Translations under genes and position numbers: made by a program
Assembly: GCA_020631735.1 (NCBI GenBank)
Contig: CM036160.1
Location: forward strand, 111,396,680-111,460,679
Reading direction: 5' to 3'
DNA: 64,000 nucleotides
Source of the DNA: Saccharum officinarum
Lineage: Eukaryota; Streptophyta; Magnoliopsida; Poales; Poaceae
The notes under the pieces: generated by a model
Told to the model about the DNA's origin: nothing
Databases searched by the model: none
What the model saw: the letters and a program-made list of their open reading frames with translations, nothing else
Part shown: one piece after another, positions 12,797 to 25,326 of the stretch
Layout: every line of letters begins with the position of its first letter
How positions within the stretch are numbered: the first letter of the stretch is position 1

Positions 12797-14399
12797 CACA
12801 ACCATGGTAACAGTTGCATGGTCTATACACGTTGCTGCCAGGACATATCTGAGTTCTGAGTGTAGAGCCACCAACTCGAATGATGAAGTTAAGTCTTTAC
12901 TGGCTGATGTGCTACCACCAACTAGGCATCATACATAAACATAACCCCAAAGGTGGCTTTGCAGAAGTACACAGAAGATATTCTCACTGAGCTGCACAGG
13001 TTGTACTCTGAGCACTCACCAATGCATCGGCATTATTATCGCCTTGAAGATGGCAATGAGTTTTGTGGATTTATGCAAACATCAAACGAGCTGAATAAAA
13101 GTGGGAACCATGCCAAAGTTCAACGAGAGTGGGGGCTGTCAACATTTCAAAGGATCTGGGATCCCTGTAAATGTAATTATGTAATTTTTGTCTTAGTGTT
13201 TTTATTTTTCTTGATCTTGGACTGTCGAGAGAAATTCGGCTGACAGGTAGTTTGTCGGCTGGTGCTGACAAAAGAGTATTTCATACTTTGTAGTTGAATA
13301 ATATAATTTAGTAATAAAGTGAATAGTGATTTCGTTTTAGCTCTGCATAAAGTTGGAGCTTTATTTTTCTTCATTGAGTAAAAAGAACGGAAACTATCTG
13401 TAAGATGCAAATACTGATTTTCCTTTTTTTTTGTTTGGTCGTGCTCGAATTGCGAGTTCGTAGCGAGATTTCTGTACTACGTTGGATGATGCATTCTTTA
13501 GTCAGTACAAGAAGACATTATTTCTTTTTGTTGTGAACCGCTGCATCTAAACATGTTATTGGTTTGCTTTTTGTTTTGTTTAGCGTTTTGCTCTGGCCCA
13601 GACTCAAGTTATTCTAACTTTCTTAGAAAGTCAAAACATTTTAAATTTGATCAAAATTATAAAAAGAATTACGAAGATTTATTACATCAAATAGGTATAC
13701 TATAAAAATATAATTAATTAAGATCTAATGACTTATTTGGTTTCATAAATGTTATTGTTTTATATTATATAAATTTGATCAAATTTGAGATACTTTGACT
13801 CTTCGAGAACGTTGGAATGACTTATATTTGAGATAGAGGGAGTACTATCCAGGATTCAAGCAATCGATATTTATTACTCGCTTAGAACTGCACTAAAAAT
13901 AATTACTGATGTAGCATAAGGTTTGTTTTAATATAGGTGCTCTATCATAGTTAGTGCATCTCTAAAAGTCTTTCTAAATCTCACTCTCTAAATCATCATT
14001 TGGAGAGTAATTTATTAAAAATTGTTTTATATATTATTTCACTCTAACATTTTTTTATATCGGGTGCTCACTCTAAAGAGTCATTCTCGTCTTATATTAT
14101 TGATTAACGAGAAATCCAGAATAAAAATAGTTATATTTGAATAACCATTTAGATAATCTATTAAAAAATAAATTTTTTACCAAAATTTAGGTTTTTACTA
14201 AAATTTCTATTCCTGGCATCTAGGAATAATTCAGAGAGTCTCTCCAGCTGCTCTCGCAACATCGAGTCTCTTGTAGTTGCTTTTGTGCTTGCACCGCAGC
14301 AGACTGGAGCAACGTTATCCTCCCTGCCGTGCCGTGCGATCGAAGACCAACGGCCGCGATCCTTTGAACAGTTGCAGATTATCACTCCCACGTCATCAT
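12797..14399. other. RPOTp 3' flank and AP-4 mu 5' flank; AT-rich, MITE remnant
   Basis: The first few hundred bases are probably RPOTp 3' UTR. At about 13610-13845 is an AT-rich stretch ending in GAGATAGAGGGAGTACT, the mirror of a Stowaway terminus, so probably a decayed MITE. The rest, to about 14250, is AT-rich with no coding signal, and the GC content rises sharply from about 14250 into the AP-4 mu promoter. Confidence 0.6.
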
Positions 14400-14406
14400 C
14401 CCCCCG

Positions 14407-14429
14407 CCCCCCCCCCCCCCCCCCCCCCC
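14407..14429 (+). repeat. 23-base poly-C run upstream of AP-4 mu
   Basis: Uninterrupted C at 14407-14429, preceded by CCCCCCG, about 135 bp before the start codon. The length of such a run is prone to sequencing error. It could form an i-motif or G-quadruplex on opposite strands; that is inference. Confidence 0.8.
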
Positions 14430-14562
14430 TCGTCTCCTACCTCCTGTGACCTGCCGTTCTTCGGGATACCCCCGTTCTCCTGCGTCGCGTCGCGTTACAG
14501 CGGGCATCCAGGGCTTGCGGCCCCGAGAGAAGACGTGGCAGCGGAAGCGCCGGCGTGGAGGG

Positions 14563-17500
14563 ATGATCTCGCAGTTCTTCGTGCTGTCGCAGCGCGGCGA
14601 CCACATCGTCTTCCGCGACTGTAAGATCTGGATCCCGTCACGTCCCCCGCCGCCCGATCTGGGCGGATTTTTTTTCTCTTATTCTCTGCGATCCTGAGCT
14701 GATTCGGTTGGAAGCTTTCTGCGGGCATTTGTGGGGATTGGGGTTGGGTGCAGATCGTGGCGAGGTGCCCAAGGGCAGCGCGGAGATCTTCTTCCGGAAG
14801 GTGAAGTTCTGGAACGACGACGAGGCAGAGGAGGCGCCCCCAGTCTTCGTACGTTTCTGTTAGTTGCTCTCGCTCTCTTATTCAGACTGCAAATTTTGAC
14901 GAACATTGGTAGACAACTTAGCAGTACTTGTGATGCTTGCCCCTTGTTAGCTGAATGATGTGCTTGCAAGCTTGTGGTTTAATTGGAACTAGCACTTTGA
15001 TTGTGTGAAATGTGTGCATTTATAAACCGATAAGCGCCGTCGAATTGTCGATTGAGCAGCCATACCTTAGAAATTGGGATGGACATGCAGTGGAAGTCCA
15101 GCTATGTGTAATTGTAATTTCCTTTCATGTTATGCTGCCACCCATTATCTGTTACTATCAGGTACTGTGCATTCTGCAATGGACCATTTTTACTAATAGC
15201 TACTCTATAGATGTATAGGATTAACGGGAACTATGCTTATCAAGGAAAGCAAATTGCTATCCAATGAAAAATGGTTTGTAGTGTGATGTGCGGTTGTCTC
15301 TGTATCAGTTGTGTATGAAGCCTTCAGTGAATCATTTTGAATTGTCTCTGTATCAGTTGTGTATGGAAATTTTAATCTTTGACTAAACTGTACATTGGCA
15401 TATAAAATACTTGATTAAACTGAAAGAATAGTAGTCAGTTCATGTGTGTATGAAAAGACAGTGATTCCACCTGTGATCTGCTTATTGGTGCGCTGCTTTA
15501 CTATTTGATCTGACAATCAGTATTTTTAATTTTTTACTATGACAGAATGTCGATGGTGTTAATTATATTCATGTCAAGGTCGCCGGACTATTTTTTGTGG
15601 TAACCACAATGGTTAATGTTTCCCCATCCCTTCTCTTGGAACTTCTTCAAAGGATTGCACGTGTTACAAAAGATTATCTTGGCGTTCTTAATGAAGAATC
15701 ACTGCGGAAGAATTTTATTTTGGTGTATGAATTGCTTGATGAAGTCATTGTAAGTACTCTACACCATCTTTCCTCATGGCTCATATCCTTTGTGACCTGG
15801 TTTTTAGGTCAGTAGCAAAGCTTAATGTGTGATCTTTAACAAAGAGGTTGTTGGCTTCCATAGTGATTAGTATAATTCATCTGTTTATGGGAATGCTTAC
15901 TACCATCTTCTGTTAGCATCTGTATGGTTTTTGCTAACAAGTTGAATTGTGCAATCAGGACTTTGGTTACCCACAAACAACCTCTACTGAGGTTCTGAAG
16001 TCATACATATTCAATGAACCCATTATGGTTGATGCTGGAAGGCTGCCACCGCTTGGTCCTGCTGCTATGTTCATGGTAGTATTTCTGCACATTACTGCAA
16101 GAAACATTAGGGTTTCTTCACTGAGGAACATGTGTTTCCCATGCTATTTGGGCAATTGCATAGTTTCATTTGACATCCTTGTCTTTTGCAGCAAGGCACA
16201 AAGCGTATGCCTGGTACAGCTGTTACAAAATCTGTGGTTGCTACTGAGCCTGGGGGGAAGAAGAGGGAGGAAATTTTTGTTGATATCATTGAGAGAATAA
16301 GTGTGACATTCAGCTCGAGTGTAAGTACCGGTCTATGTCATGCCTTGTCGTCACTAATTGTTTTCTCTTCAACATCTCAAGATATTCTTCCTTTTTTTTT
16401 CCTTTTCTTTTCATGAAATCCTTTATGTATGTCCTGAATTTGTGGTTCTAACTGTTTTAGATAGTGATGACGCCCACTGCAAAATAATTTTTCATATATC
16501 ATCATCTAATTTTGGTTTGTTCTTGGGTTTTTGCCTTTACTGCCAGAAACTACCCTCTTTGCCATTTGTTCCTTATATCACTACTGTTAAAATAGCTTCT
16601 GTGTTCACTGTTTTTAACTGGAATAAATAAAGATGACAGTCACTAGTGCATTGATTTTATATTACGATACTCCAAATCCATGGGTAGGGGGCCATTGAGA
16701 TGAGTTATGACCATTTACTTCTCAATCTTATATATCTTGTGATATGATCTTCGTCCACTTAATGGTGCATCAGATCTACTGAATTCACTTGAGTTACTAA
16801 AGCCCAGTTCATTTTGTTACCTCATTTATTTTCCTTGTTATGCTCTCTCATAGTATTGTTTTTCATGGAGCACTAATAGACCAGTCATTTCATGACTTCA
16901 TTTTTCATTTCCATCAAACAGGGCTATATACTTACATCTGAGATTGATGGAACAATTCAAATGAAAAGTTACCTCACCGGTAATCCAGAAATCCGTCTTG
17001 CTCTCAATGAGGATTTGAGCATTGGAAGAACTGGATCTTCATACGGTACGTCATTAGCTTTTCCTTTGACAACTAGCTTAGGCAATGAAGGATGTGTGGA
17101 TATGACACAAGAAATATATTTCTCCTTGTTCGTCTTTCATGATGCTCTGTTGCTGTAACATTGGAGATCTGTCTATGATAAGCTTATAATGTTTCACTCA
17201 TTCTGGAACTCATAACGTGATGAGTTATTCAATGCATACATTTAAGCAGTTACTAGTCACTATACTTATTTGCATTCCAAAGTGTTTTTGCACGAGTGAT
17301 TCTTTAACTTTAACCCACTCACCACTTTAACCTCACTTATTTTTTTTAGCATGCTAATATTTCTGTCTAATTGTCATGGATATATTTTTGAATGCTGATC
17401 ACATACAATATTACAATTTTTAATGCCAGATTACAGAAGTTCTTCTGGAGGAGGAACAGTCATTCTTGATGATTGCAACTTCCATGAGTCAGTACATCTG

Positions 17501-18876
17501 GACAGCTTTGACATTGACAGAACTTTGACTCTAGTAAGTACTCAAATAAACTTTTCTGTCTCTGTCTGTCTTCTTCTTTTTTTTGGCAGAACACAAGCAC
17601 TATGTTTACAGTTTATTACTTAAGCAAAATTAGTGAACTTAGCGTTGCAATATTGCATAGATACCACCTGATGGAGAATTTGCTGTAATGAACTACCGGA
17701 TGACCCAAGAATTTAAGCCGCCGTTCCGTGTAACCGCTCTAATTGAAGAAGCTGGACCATCGAGGGTATGGAATGCTTGTCTTGCTATTAGGCATTGATG
17801 AAAACTATGATTCAATTTGGTGAAACTTCAATTCTTTTATATCTACACAGGCTGAAGTTCTACTGAAAATAAGAGCAGACTTCTCTGCAAATGCCACTGC
17901 TAACACAATCACAGTACAAATGCCAGTGCCATCATACACAATGAGGTCAACTACAGTTATATCTTTGTTCCTATTAAGTTAAAAAAAATTGAAATATTGA
18001 CTGATGCTTTTTTGGTTAACTAAAGTTCCCCATCATGGATTACATTGCAGAGCGAGTTTTGAGTTGGAAGCTGGAGCAGTTGGACAGACAACCGATTTCA
18101 AGGAAGGATCCAGGAGACTTGAGTGGAATCTCAAGAAGGCAAGTGCCAACAAGGATATGTACATCTTGCATAGGATGATATGCATTTGCATTGTTAACTT
18201 AAAATTACTAACCAGTCTGCTGTAGCTTGCTAAAACAATTTTAACTTTACACTACAGATTGTTGGTGGTTGTGAGCACACCCTTCGTGCAAAGCTAACAT
18301 TTTCCCAGGAGTCACATGGTACATGTTTTGTTTGAAGCATTAATTATATACCCTGACCTGGCACATCATGTCATTTCCTGTCAAGGAAACTCACCATGAC
18401 ATTCCCCTTTGTCAAACGCAGGAAATATCACAAAGGATGCTGGCCCGGTGAATATGAATTTCACTATACCGATGTACAATGCATCAAAGTTGCAGGTAAG
18501 GCCGTCTACTGTGTATGGTACTTTTGTGGATTGTACCTATTGGCACTACAGGGCTTTAGAGTGTTTTATTCTCCACTATTAAAATTGTTTGCCTAATCAT
18601 TGTGTCATGATTAATTATCATTAGTGCATTTCTGAAACTTGTCTCTACAGGGTGCTATACACTTTTAGAGATGTAGTTTTTATGATCCTCGAAGGCCATA
18701 AGTGCTCAAAAACATTGGCATGCAGAATTATTGCAGAATGTTTCTGATCAAATATGAACTGTATTGCTCTCCTACAGGTCAGGTATCTTCAGATAGCAAA
18801 GAAGTCAAAGGCATACAACCCTTACAGATGGGTGCGATATGTAACACAAGCTAACTCCTACGTAGCTCGTCTATGA
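14563..18876 (+). CDS. AP4M: AP-4 complex subunit mu (medium adaptin)
   Basis: Medium chain of the AP-4 adaptor, which selects tyrosine-based sorting signals on cargo at the trans-Golgi network and works with AP-4 epsilon, beta and sigma. Exons: 14563-14620, 14754-14848, 15546-15749, 15959-16075, 16192-16320, 16922-17045, 17430-17533, 17661-17765, 17851-17945, 18051-18138, 18258-18318, 18422-18495, 18778-18876. They sum to 1353 bp (450 aa plus stop), close to the length I recall for Arabidopsis AP4M (about 451 aa). The N-terminus MISQFFVLSQRGD begins the longin-like domain; the mu homology domain runs from about residue 180 (EEIFVDIIERISVTFS) to the end RWVRYVTQANSYVARL. The intron at 18139 starts GC (AAG|GCAAGT), a GC-AG intron. 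No frame break was seen. The first intron, 14621-14753, is short and GC-rich. Confidence 0.95.
15294..15364 (+). repeat. Short direct repeat in AP-4 mu intron 2
   Basis: TTGTCTCTGTATCAGTTGTG occurs twice, about 48 bp apart. A local duplication with no evident role. Confidence 0.6.
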
Positions 18877-19576
18877 GGAACCCGCATCTGTACACTTGTT
18901 TCCAGTCCAATTTTTTTGTGTGATATTTGAGCTTTATCATGGACAGAGAGTGGCATGTATTTGTAACTTTATAGTGGAATTCACCATACCGCTCGGCTCC
19001 CGCAGTTGAACGCATTTGTAGTATCATTTTTTTCTCATGCAATGTGCAGAAGAATGATCCGTGTTTTATTGATGCGAAATGTATGAAGTTCTTGTTCATG
19101 CCACTTGTGGGACATTGGGAGGTTTTGTCGAAGTCAGAGTCACAGCAACAGCAGAACCCTGTGCGCCTCTCCATATATCAGCAGATTTATTTATTTAATA
19201 ATGCAAGCTATTTTTCTACCATATAATAGAAACAAAATATATTAGATAATTGTAAAAACAGTTGTTTGAAATTTAAAGCTTCAAGAATTCTGTATAAGTC
19301 AAACTATAGAGAGTTTGTTTGAGAAAAGGAGTGGATTCTAAACAGATCACAAAATCTCATCTTGTCACTTGCAGCATGAAGATTCACAAGAAAATGGACA
19401 ATGAGGTGACAACATTTTGGTTAGGAGAACATCTATCGTGATTGATATCTCAATGTATCGCTTTCTTTTGATGAAAGTCACATGACATTCGATGAACATG
19501 ACGAATGTACAAATCATCTTTATGCTCCATGCTGTCATCCATGCATAATCACATGAACACGAACCCCTACAACTAG

Positions 19577-19695
19577 CCCCCTGTTCGGCTGAGCTTATCA
19601 GCACGGCTTATCAGCCGTGGAACAGTGTTTTTCTCTCACAGCAAATCAGCCACAGCCGGCTTATAAGAAAAAAAAACAGCCTGCCGAACAGGGCC
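19577..19695. mobile_element. Small inverted-repeat MITE between AP-4 mu and ARFRP1
   Basis: 119-bp element with ends CCCCCTGTTCGGC and (complement) GGCCCTGTTCGGC, flanked by TAG on both sides (19574-19576 and 19696-19698). The 3-bp duplication and small size fit a Tourist-like (PIF/Harbinger) element. The surrounding 18877-19953 holds only the 3' ends of two converging genes. Confidence 0.65.
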
Positions 19696-19953
19696 TAGAT
19701 ACACAATCTTAAGTGCTACGCAGGTCAACAAACCCAAGCAACGGTCACCCCTACCATTGCTACAATGGACATCCTACTACAAAACTGCAAGAGCAGCTCA
19801 ACCAAGAAATCTTTTCTGGGGGCACCCTGGGGCCTGACTGAAAAGACGAGGCTCCACCCAAACAAGTGTCTCTATTCATGGATTTAATAGGAGCCATCCT
19901 CCTCAGATGCTTTGCATTCTGGAAAATCACAGGTGGTAACCTGAGTTGAGGTG

Positions 19954-22489
19954 TTAAATCTTCCCAGCTGCTTCTGTACGTGCCCTTAGTGCCTCAGTGC
20001 GTTTACTCCTTTCCATTTCCTCCACCAACCAGTCAACACCATGTTTGATCCCTGTCCTGAAATGGAAGAATGAGCTGTAAAAAACTATATTTTGTGTGTT
20101 CTGGTTGAAGAAACTAATGTTTTAAGTGGTAAGTTTGAATATGTAACTAATTATGTATTTATCCATCTCATACAAATATGAGTTAAGTAGCATAGTCGTT
20201 GACCCTTACTTTTTGATTATTTGTTCGCATCCTACAATGCTCACATAAATTCCCCAGTATCTGATAGTAACTTTACCATACTTCAGTTTTGGGTAAAGAA
20301 GTTTGAGAACAAGAAGGAAAATGGTTTGCTCACCCATCGAAGGCCGATCCAGCCTGGAACATGCATGGCCTCTCATCTAACTCCTTAAGATGCAGATGTC
20401 TAGCCAATTCTTCCTCCGTGACAGCTGCTGGTGAATCCTGTTGAAAAATCAAGATAAGCCACAAAACATAGAATATAAGATTCATGAGATAAACGAGGAC
20501 TTCTCATGCGAATTTATATATCCCAAAATGAACTGGGCAGGACTCCAGGGACTAGGACTAATGTTGTCAGTTCATTATCTTCCTCATGTTATGAAACATC
20601 ACAACTTCCAGAATAAAGAAAAACTGTTAAATTTCAAGAAAGTCTCATAACCAGAAGTCAAAAAAGCGCAAGGTTGCTATATGTTTCCCAGAGAATATAA
20701 CCACAGTTTCTGATATTACTGATTTGCCAGATCTAGGCTTCACAAAACTAACTTCTCAAAAAACTACATAAACCATGACATGGTTTAATTTACAACTACC
20801 ATTCAGTTCATGTGGATGATAACTATTTTTCTAGAACTACTCATTTTCACCCAATAAAACACAGTTATCAATTATTGAGTATAAGTGCAAGGAGTTATAA
20901 AGGTAAATTGTAAGGAGTATGTAAACCATTCAAGATAACTGCAGGTAGATGTCAACCTGCTTGTTTGCAAATATGAGTACTGGCGCTCCATGCAGATCTT
21001 CATGACGGAGAACTTTCTCTGCAATAAAAAGTTCAATTAGCATTCACTACAGTAATAAATTAACTACCATAGTTTACCAGTTCTAACTACTATGTACTAG
21101 GATTGCCAATACACAGGTAACAGAAAAAGCACACGATAATCTTGTGATTATAAAGAAATGAACCAACTTACCGAGAGCAGATTTAGCATCCTCAAATGAT
21201 GATGCAGAAGCAGAGTCGATAACATATATTACAGCATGGGCCTCCTCATAATATTTCTCCCATATTGTTCGTAGGCCAGGCTGTTAAAATATCATATTAG
21301 TGTAATAATTTGAAATGGCTAAAAAGAACATCTGAACCATGCTCATGAAATTATGGCATGAGAACAATTCCTGCTTCTTGTTGGAGAGAGAAGGTTATGT
21401 TTACATTAATTGACAATATATCATTGGGTAATAAAGAAAAACAGCATAATGGCAAAGTGTTGGTCCAGATCAAAGCCTATGCTCTTAAGAGGACAGGATA
21501 GAATATACACATTATTACATGATAACAGAACTCAATGAGGAAGTTTTTTCGCAGCCAATTGGCATCAAACAAAAGATGCAGAACAAGATCTCTGCAGCAC
21601 TGAGATACAAGATTATAATACACCAAATTTAGAGAAAATGATCTAGTGGAACAACATCAGAATACGATCACTAAATGCCCCATAACTACAAGCCCTTGTT
21701 GATTTTTTTTAACTGCATGTGGACGTGTGGAGCTACATGAAAACATCATCACTACTTGCTCTGAATACAAGCACACGCTTCAATACTCTAGAACTATAGC
21801 AGAGTACCAGACCACTGGGCCTCATCTAATCACGTAAGCATGCTGATTATGTGGTAAAAACTGGATTTCAGTAACTAAGTTGCTAAGTACCTGATCCAAG
21901 CATTTCTGTTTGCAAATTGGAACGAGTTCTATACTTCTATAACCAGACATTATAACATGGATATGTAGAATCAACATGCATATCCTAACTTAAATTAACT
22001 GGCAGACTATTGACCAAAGCATTAATAACCACAGAGAATGTCAAATGGTGAAGTTTGAACGAAGAGATTGCAATTGAGGAACTTTTGGTCTGTAACTCTG
22101 CAAGGAAAATCATACCTGGCCTCCCAGATCCCAGAAAACAAGCTTTGCATTCGCATCTTCAATACGCCCAATATTAAGCCCAACTGTTGGAACAATACGA
22201 TCATGCGGAAGCCCTTCTCCCTTCAAGTAGATCGACTTCAACTTTTCTAGCAAGGTCTGCATAGTAATGTTTCAACATTAAGTTTTAACAGACCTGGTTC
22301 AGACAAATACGAAATGGACTCAACCTAATCCCAGCACCCATGAACTGCAGAGAATTGTAGAGGGGAAAAACAGTAGACAGGCTCCAGAAGAATTACCGTC
22401 TTGCCAGCCTTATGAACTCCGAGGATAAGCACATGGAACTCTGTCTTGCTGAAGACATGCTTCCATAGACCATAGAACAAGGAGAACAT
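19954..22489 (-). CDS. ARFRP1: ADP-ribosylation factor-related GTPase ARFRP1 (ARLB1/GB1 type)
   Basis: Arf-family small GTPase that in animals and yeast (Arl3p) works at the trans-Golgi upstream of ARL1 and golgin tethers. Minus-strand exons: 22489-22397, 22256-22116, 21280-21172, 21018-20957, 20437-20334, 20056-19954, together 612 bp (203 aa plus stop). The start MFSLFYGLWKHVFSKTEF has no glycine-2 myristoylation site, as usual for ARFRP1. G motifs: GVHKAGKT (P-loop), TVGLNIG (switch I), WDLGGQ (switch II), NKQD (split by the intron after NKQ), and SAFDG in the G5 position. The start codon lies just after a CAG acceptor, and the GC-rich 5' UTR probably continues from about 22846 after an intron (donor CCTTG|GTAAGG). 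It is head-to-head with OST4. The P-loop has H-K where most Arf proteins have D-N. Confidence 0.93.
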
Positions 22490-22845
22490 AGCTGTAAGTG
22501 TCAGGTTCTGAACTCCCCCAATCAGCTACCCACCACCTGAAATATTAACATCAAGCCACACATATTTCTTATCCACGATCCACAGATTGCGTCGCATAAT
22601 AATAGTAATCAATTCAGAAATTGGTCACGAGCATGCGGCAGGTCGCCAACAAAATGACAAGGATCATGCCTGCTCAATTACAACCCCACACCCCCAGCAA
22701 CCACAACCAAATAGTTGCAGACAAATCGCCAACAAAGTGGGCGAATGGATCAGACCACTCCCATCCTCGAAAGGAAACTTCGTATTCGAGCGCTCACGGC
22801 AAAGAAAAATTCCGCCCAAAACAGAACGAACGATGGCTTCCTTAC

Positions 22846-23230
22846 CAAGGAACGAAGCGGTCGACCCAATTCAGGTAGATGATCCCACTCCACGGCAGTG
22901 GCGTCGAGGGGGAAGGGGCAACGCCGACGCGCGCAGCTGGCTGGATCTGGATCGAGGTCGCGTCGTGCTCGCGGTCGCGTGGAGGGAGGCGGTGGCGGGC
23001 TGAGCTGAGCCGAGCCGAGCCAACGGGAGCCGGTTCCTTCCTCCCGGTGGCATGTGGGAGGGGGGTTGGTGGCCGGCGACCAACAACACACGCACGGACG
23101 CACGGTGGGCCTAGACAAACTAGAAGATGGGCCCATATAATGTAATGTGATAATCCAGCCCGTAAACTGATGGTAGATCAGGCCCAATGAACCCCTCACC
23201 AGCCCAATGGACCTTACGTTTCCGTACTTC
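22846..23230. promoter_or_regulatory. Shared promoter region between ARFRP1 (-) and OST4 (+)
   Basis: GC-rich stretch between two divergent 5' ends. No gene body lies between them, so the few hundred bases probably act as a bidirectional promoter. The limits are approximate because the transcription starts are inferred, not seen. Confidence 0.45.
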
Positions 23231-25212
23231 CTCTTCTTCGCACAAGTCCCCCGGCTCCCCCCGAGTCTTCTTCTCTTCTCGGGTCTTCAAGCCACGCTCG
23301 GCAAAGGAGGTGCGGCTGCGACACACAGTAGGCGAGGGGAAGGAGAGGCAAGGCGGCGCCGCGGGCAAGGTGCACCTCTTTCTTCTCTTACTAGATCGCG
23401 TAAGAGTTAGGATCGATGATCTGTTCGCACGGCGAACCCGTGCCCTTTCCTCGAACGTCCTCGCATAGTGATTTACCGGTTCTGATTTCGTAGATTTACT
23501 CGGTTGTTTCGCTGGATTGGTGCTTGGCTGCGTGCAGTCGCGAGAGGGGACGCGCTGCTTTGCCGAGATCTCGGGGCCAGGCCACTTTTACATCTCATGA
23601 TGACTCGAGAGAATCGAGATCTCTAGCGAGTCAGTTCCAACTTCCGAGGATCTGTTCGGCGGGGGTGATTTAGATTAGCTCGTTGGACTTGTTCACAGAT
23701 GTGAGCGGGTCTAGTGCAATTCTGAGTGCTATACTTTACAGGTCGCCCCATTGAGGCCATGGTTAGTACAGTTTTGCCATGGTTGTGTCAAAGGGGATTC
23801 CCTTTAGCCAATTGCTAGGTGCACTATAGTAAGTTATGAGATTACTTTTTTTTTGTAATTATTATCTAGTTTTAGTTCGATAAAATTCTCTCAATTTGGC
23901 TGCGTAAGACTCTTGTTATATGCTTTCTTATAAGAAGCAGGGTTATAAAACAAAAAATCATGCAAGTCACGCATGAAGAATGGACTATATCAAATGGAAT
24001 TGATTTGGTAGTGCAGCCAGGATGTCACTGAAAATTCAGCGACCGTGTTCGATCAGCTGTGGCTGATGATCTCTGTTAGAAATTAGGCTGGCTCTTGCTG
24101 TAGTTTTCCATATGTCATTAGCATGAGCATGGTCTGCTCATCCTTTTGGTCATGCATCCTGTCCACAGGACATGGCATGCTGCTGATGTTTGCCCGGTAT
24201 GGCCTTTGAAGTAGGTAGTTGATAGAGTGGCCGATATGGCCTTGTAGTGTGTGGACATCACTTTGTTACTAGTATAGGAGATGTGAATATGCAAGTCTTT
24301 GAGGCAGCTGCACCCATGGTTCAGCAGCAGCGACAGCACTTTATTTGTGTTGTCTGCTGTGCTCTCTCTCTCTGTCTCTGTTTTCTCTTTTCTCAATATC
24401 CAGTTTATGTGTGTGTTAGTGAGGTTTGTGACAAGCACCTGGGAGCTGGCTAACAACCTCTGAAGTTCTTTCACTGTTTCTGTTCAACATTCCTTTGGAT
24501 AGGATAATGCACCCCTGAATTATCAGAACATCCACAGCATGCTGTGCATGTTGAATGGTTGTGTAGCACCGTCTTGCAGTTTGCTTTTGGCAGTCCACAC
24601 TATGGTCATAATTTTCTTAATCATGGTACACCACCAGACCGCCCAAAGCTATCTAGCTGTTGTGACACCCTACCTATCACTGAACTGCATGAGGCAGGGG
24701 ACTCATTTACTTTCTCCTTACATGGAATGAAGCATCTTATATATTGAGTGAGACATTCCTCAATCAATGTATATCTGAAGAAATGGGTGCAATTAAACTC
24801 ACTCTATAAATCTTCGTACATTTGTTAGAATGTGTACCAGTGATACTGACTAATGATATCCCAATTTGTCATCAGTTTAGATATTGTGGAACGGCAATGT
24901 TAGCCTCCACAGCTCTGAAAACATGTTTGGAGTTGTTGGTGTCTTGGGATGGTTAAGCAGGGTGTTTTCTGCTTGCTGTGTTTTGTACTGATACTTTTGT
25001 GCAAAATTCAAGATGTGACTGGTTTATACTTTATAGTGTTTCATATTATCCTTTTCAGAATCATGCATAGATGGTTTATAATCTGTAACCTCTCTCTTTA
25101 TTTTGTGTCCTTGTGGTTACTTCTATGCGACACTGCTCGTTACCAATTATAAAAAATAGTTACTTTCTGAATATTACTGGTAACCAAAATCTGTTTGCAA
25201 TCTTAATTTCAG

Positions 25213-25326
25213 ATGTTTGACGATCAAGACCTGGGCTTCTTTGCCAATTTCCTGGGGATCTTCATCTTTGTCTTGGTTATTGCATACCACTTCGTGATGG
25301 CAGACCCGAAGTACGAAGGAAACTGA
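25213..25326 (+). CDS. OST4: Oligosaccharyltransferase subunit OST4 (37 aa)
   Basis: Tiny membrane subunit of the ER oligosaccharyltransferase that stabilises the STT3 complex for N-glycosylation. The 37-residue frame starts [15 protein letters not shown], has one membrane helix (about residues 8-28) and ends ADPKYEGN. This is nearly identical, from memory, to plant OST4. The ATG lies two bases after a TTTCAG acceptor, so the coding exon follows a long 5'-UTR intron. The non-coding first exon is probably at about 23200-23400, with possible donors at 23371 (GGCAAG|GTGCAC) or 23400 (GATCGC|GTAAGA). The whole protein is on one exon. Confidence 0.93.
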
